A stretch of DNA of 16,759 nucleotides from Sulfurimonas sp. (GTDB lineage Bacteria > Campylobacterota > Campylobacteria > Campylobacterales > Sulfurimonadaceae): the NCBI GenBank assembly GCA_012963655.1, contig DTVI01000403.1, positions 1 through 16,759 on the forward strand, given 5' to 3'. Each line of letters begins with the position of its first letter. Within the stretch, counting starts at the first letter, position 1. Shown here one piece after another: positions 14,962 through 16,759 of this stretch. Under the pieces are notes generated by a model. The model made no database searches. It saw only the letters and a list, made by a program, of their open reading frames with translations, and had not been told where the DNA came from. Position numbers and translations under genes: made by a program.

Positions 14962-15381
14962 TTACTTCAGGGTTCTTATAATTAAGCTTTCAGGTAAGTT
15001 GAAAGCTTTTATTACTTCTTCTTCTTTTTTTCGCATTTCTCCCTCATCCACCTCATGGTCAAAGCCTAAAAGGTGCAATACTCCATGTATAAATAATAAA
15101 CAAAACTCATCATTTTCACTGTGTCCAAGTTCATGAGAAAGTGCTTTTACATATTGTGAGGATATGACTAAAGCGCCCAGGGGCGCCATATCCATATCTT
15201 CAAAAGGAAAACTAAGAACATCCGTTGGGGCATCAATATTTCTATGTTCAAGATTTATATTTTGCATTTGAGCGTTATCTACAATAAGAAGGTCAATATC
15301 CTTAGAGCTAAGGCTCTTGGCAATTTTTTCAATATCACTTGTAGGTATTTTTAAGTCGGTTTGGTTGTCAATATCAATCAT
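14962..15381 (-). CDS. ybeY: Endoribonuclease YbeY (rRNA maturation factor)
   Basis: YbeY is a zinc-dependent single-strand endoribonuclease involved in 16S rRNA 3'-end maturation and ribosome quality control. The 139-aa protein shows the conserved TDVLSFPF (53-60) and the zinc motif HGVLHLLGFDH, with ligands H99, H103 and H109. Length is in the family range. The ATG at 15381 has no ribosome-binding site upstream; instead an extended -10 promoter ends 7 bases before the ATG, suggesting a leaderless mRNA. The exchanger gene follows after about 60 bp on the same strand. Confidence 0.95.
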   Translation of the reverse strand: MIDIDNQTDLKIPTSDIEKIAKSLSSKDIDLLIVDNAQMQNINLEHRNIDAPTDVLSFPFEDMDMAPLGALVISSQYVKALSHELGHSENDEFCLLFIHGVLHLLGFDHEVDEGEMRKKEEEVIKAFNLPESLIIRTLK

Positions 15382-15388
15382 AAGTGGT

Positions 15389-15397
15389 ATTGTATCA
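15389..15397 (-). promoter_or_regulatory. Extended -10 promoter immediately upstream of ybeY
   Basis: Read on the minus strand the sequence is TGATACAAT: a TGn extension plus TACAAT (five of six matches to TATAAT). Only 7 bases separate it from the ybeY ATG, so the transcription start would fall at or within a base or two of the start codon. Confidence 0.45.
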
Positions 15398-15470
15398 CTA
15401 AGAACTAAAAAGAGTTTGAGGCAGGGTGTAATTATTCAAATATAAGCTTAGAACACAAAGGATCTAGAGT

Positions 15471-15674
15471 TTAAACGCTAAGGTCTAAAGCCATTCCTAA
15501 TCCAGTTAATGCTGATGCTGAAGGTTTTTGTGTGTCTTCTACTGTTTTTTGTTGCTCTTTCAGTTGAGCAGTGTCATTTTGTATTAGTCTAGAAACAGCT
15601 TGTTCTTGAACATCATCTGCTTTTTTTAGTACCTCTGTTTGAATTTGAATAGGAGATCCGCTTGTAATTTCCAT
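15471..15674 (-). CDS. Small YjfB-like protein (putative motility family), function unknown
   Basis: This 67-aa hydrophilic protein starts at ATG 15674 with a strong AAAGGA six bases upstream. It has a glutamine-rich, probably helical centre and ends in GLGMALDLSV. The pattern of a short N-terminus, EVLKKADDVQEQ and a terminal G-x-x-LD-x-x-V resembles the YjfB family, small proteins labelled as putative motility proteins only because of genetic neighbourhood in some species. No flagellar gene is nearby here and no sigma28 or sigma54 promoter is evident. It is separated from both neighbours by 67-89 bp, so it may be a single-gene unit. Confidence 0.6.
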   Translation of the reverse strand: MEITSGSPIQIQTEVLKKADDVQEQAVSRLIQNDTAQLKEQQKTVEDTQKPSASALTGLGMALDLSV

Positions 15675-15719
15675 AAGGTATCCTTTAACTTTTCTATATT
15701 CACTACTATAACACAGTGC

Positions 15720-15731
15720 ATCTTATAAGAT
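15720..15731. repeat. 12-bp perfect palindrome upstream of the YjfB-like gene
   Basis: ATCTTATAAGAT is fully self-complementary and lies about 46 bases upstream of the ATG at 15674, just after the alanine-dehydrogenase-like stop. It might be an operator or a chance AT-rich palindrome. Confidence 0.35.
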
Positions 15732-15741
15732 AATATAATAT

Positions 15742-16759
15742 CTATACTAACGTATCTACATCCCTGAACTCTAACTGATGAGAATATGCAACCGCCTCAT
15801 AAGTCACATGTCCTAAACAAATATTAAGTCCTAACTTAAGAGCCTGGTTCTCTTTTATCGCTTCCTTCCAACCCTTGTTTGCTAAGAGTTCAATATAATA
15901 AATACTCTCATTACTTAAAGCAATACTTGCAGTTTTAGGATAAGCACCGGGCATATTAGCAACACAATAATGTAATATGCCATTGACCTCATATATAGGT
16001 TGATCATGTGTGGTGGGGTGAGAAGTTTCAAAACAACCACCTTGGTCTATAGCTACATCAATTAATATTGAACCTTTTTGTATATGTTTAAGCATCTTTT
16101 TTGTGATGATAGAAGGTGTCTTTGCCCCTTTAATTAAGACTGCTCCAATGATTATATCTGCCTTTGAGATTTCCTCTTGAAGGTTTATATTGTTTAATAT
16201 AATTTCGCTTTTATCTTTTGGATGTCTTGCAATAATTGTCACCCTTGCTCCTAAAGCCCTTGAAATCTTTTCACTAGCCCTAGCAACTACACCATTTCCA
16301 ATAATTAAAACATGAGCTGGTTCAACTGCGCTTGTTCCACATATAAGTAAACCATTAGAGCCTTGGTGTTTTGATAAATAAAAGGCTCCCATTAAAGGGG
16401 CCAATGAGCCAGCAATCTCGCTCATTGGTTTAAGTAAGGGAAGTTCCCCATCTTTTTCTATGGTTTCATATGCAAAGGCAATGATATTTTTCTTTAAAAG
16501 AATATTTGTGAGCTTCTTAAGGGGTGCAAGATGTAAGTAGGTAAAAAGAATTTGACCAACTTGTAAATATTCATATTCACTTTCTTGGGGTTCTTTAACC
16601 TTTATTATCATGATAGAAGATTCATATACATCTTTTGCATATTTTAAAATAATGGCGCCAGCATCTTTGTAACTCTTATCAGTAAAACCACTTCCCTCTC
16701 CCGCACCTGATTGCACAAAAATCTTATGTCCTTGTTTTGTTAGGAAAGAAACATGATGT
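15742..16759 (-). CDS. ald: Alanine dehydrogenase-like protein, 5' end beyond the right edge
   Basis: Alanine dehydrogenase interconverts L-alanine and pyruvate + ammonia. The frame is open to the window edge, where HHVSFLTKQGHKIFVQ precedes the family motif SGAGEGSGF. The GTG at 16716 is therefore internal, and roughly 30 further N-terminal residues are missing. Conserved features are IIKVKEP (substrate lysine region), TYLHLAP (active-site histidine), PLLKPMSEIAG, catalytic aspartate in DVAIDQGGCFE, and CVANMPGAYP. The Rossmann loop reads GNGVVARA, where Ald normally has GGGVVGTNA, and the acidic residue expected at the end of the second strand is missing (VTIIARHP). Cofactor preference may thus differ from NAD. 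It may be a divergent Ald or a related alanine dehydrogenase/transhydrogenase-family enzyme. Confidence 0.85.
   Translation of the reverse strand, partial: HHVSFLTKQGHKIFVQSGAGEGSGFTDKSYKDAGAIILKYAKDVYESSIMIIKVKEPQESEYEYLQVGQILFTYLHLAPLKKLTNILLKKNIIAFAYETIEKDGELPLLKPMSEIAGSLAPLMGAFYLSKHQGSNGLLICGTSAVEPAHVLIIGNGVVARASEKISRALGARVTIIARHPKDKSEIILNNINLQEEISKADIIIGAVLIKGAKTPSIITKKMLKHIQKGSILIDVAIDQGGCFETSHPTTHDQPIYEVNGILHYCVANMPGAYPKTASIALSNESIYYIELLANKGWKEAIKENQALKLGLNICLGHVTYEAVAYSHQLEFRDVDTLV

Noticed and set aside
15742..16716. A complete alanine dehydrogenase starting at the GTG at 16716
   Set aside because: The frame continues to the window edge with family-like residues (HHVSFLTKQGHKIFVQ), so this GTG is an internal valine codon and the gene is cut by the window.
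1..16759. A defence island, prophage, CRISPR array or insertion sequence
   Set aside because: All sizeable frames fit housekeeping families, spacing is tight and collinear, and no transposase, integrase, direct-repeat array or terminal inverted repeats were seen.

Overview
This window looks like an ordinary chromosomal stretch from a free-living Campylobacterota (epsilonproteobacterium), most like the Sulfurimonas/Sulfurovum type. The DNA is AT-rich. Several proteins have forms typical of that phylum: a short adenylate kinase with a GAPGSGKTTD P-loop, a short RecN, a monofunctional HisB beside KdsC, and a stand-alone ferredoxin-thioredoxin reductase catalytic subunit. The genus is inferred from gene content and order; no search was run. 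I see no rRNA, tRNA, CRISPR array, insertion sequence or prophage.

Layout. Positions 1-2170 (minus strand) hold aspS followed by adk, which runs off the left edge. A divergent intergenic region of about 230 bp leads to the plus-strand FTR gene (2402-2743). A clear sigma70-type promoter (2787-2815), partly overlapped by a 10-bp inverted repeat, drives a tight group nadK - recN - small membrane protein - tatD (2852-6208). A second promoter (perfect TATAAT at 6277-6282) precedes a ten-gene, almost gap-free run at 6339-13742: mltD-like, rlpA, hisB, kdsC, lptC, lptA, engB, an ArgA-like GNAT, an MreD-like membrane protein and mrdA (PBP2). About 225 bp of convergent spacer follows, with hairpins and a possible tiny ORF. 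The rest is on the minus strand: a CaCA-type cation exchanger, ybeY, a small YjfB-like protein, and an alanine-dehydrogenase-like gene whose 5' end lies beyond the right edge.

How the genes fit together. The long run is mainly a cell-envelope operon. MltD and RlpA cut peptidoglycan, KdsC supplies Kdo for lipopolysaccharide, LptC and LptA carry LPS across the periplasm, and the MreD-like protein with PBP2 drives lateral wall growth. EngB (ribosome assembly) and two amino-acid genes (hisB and the probable N-acetylglutamate synthase) sit inside it and are tightly coupled by 4-bp or stop/start overlaps, often with GTG or TTG starts. The nadK group combines cofactor supply (NADP), DNA repair (RecN) and a TatD hydrolase.

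I found no convincing undescribed multi-gene system. The points most worth a second look are the FTR subunit with unusual cysteine spacing, the palindrome on the nadK promoter, the unrecognised MreD candidate, the alanine-dehydrogenase-like enzyme with a changed dinucleotide-binding site, the possible leaderless ybeY mRNA, and two uncharacterised small ORFs.
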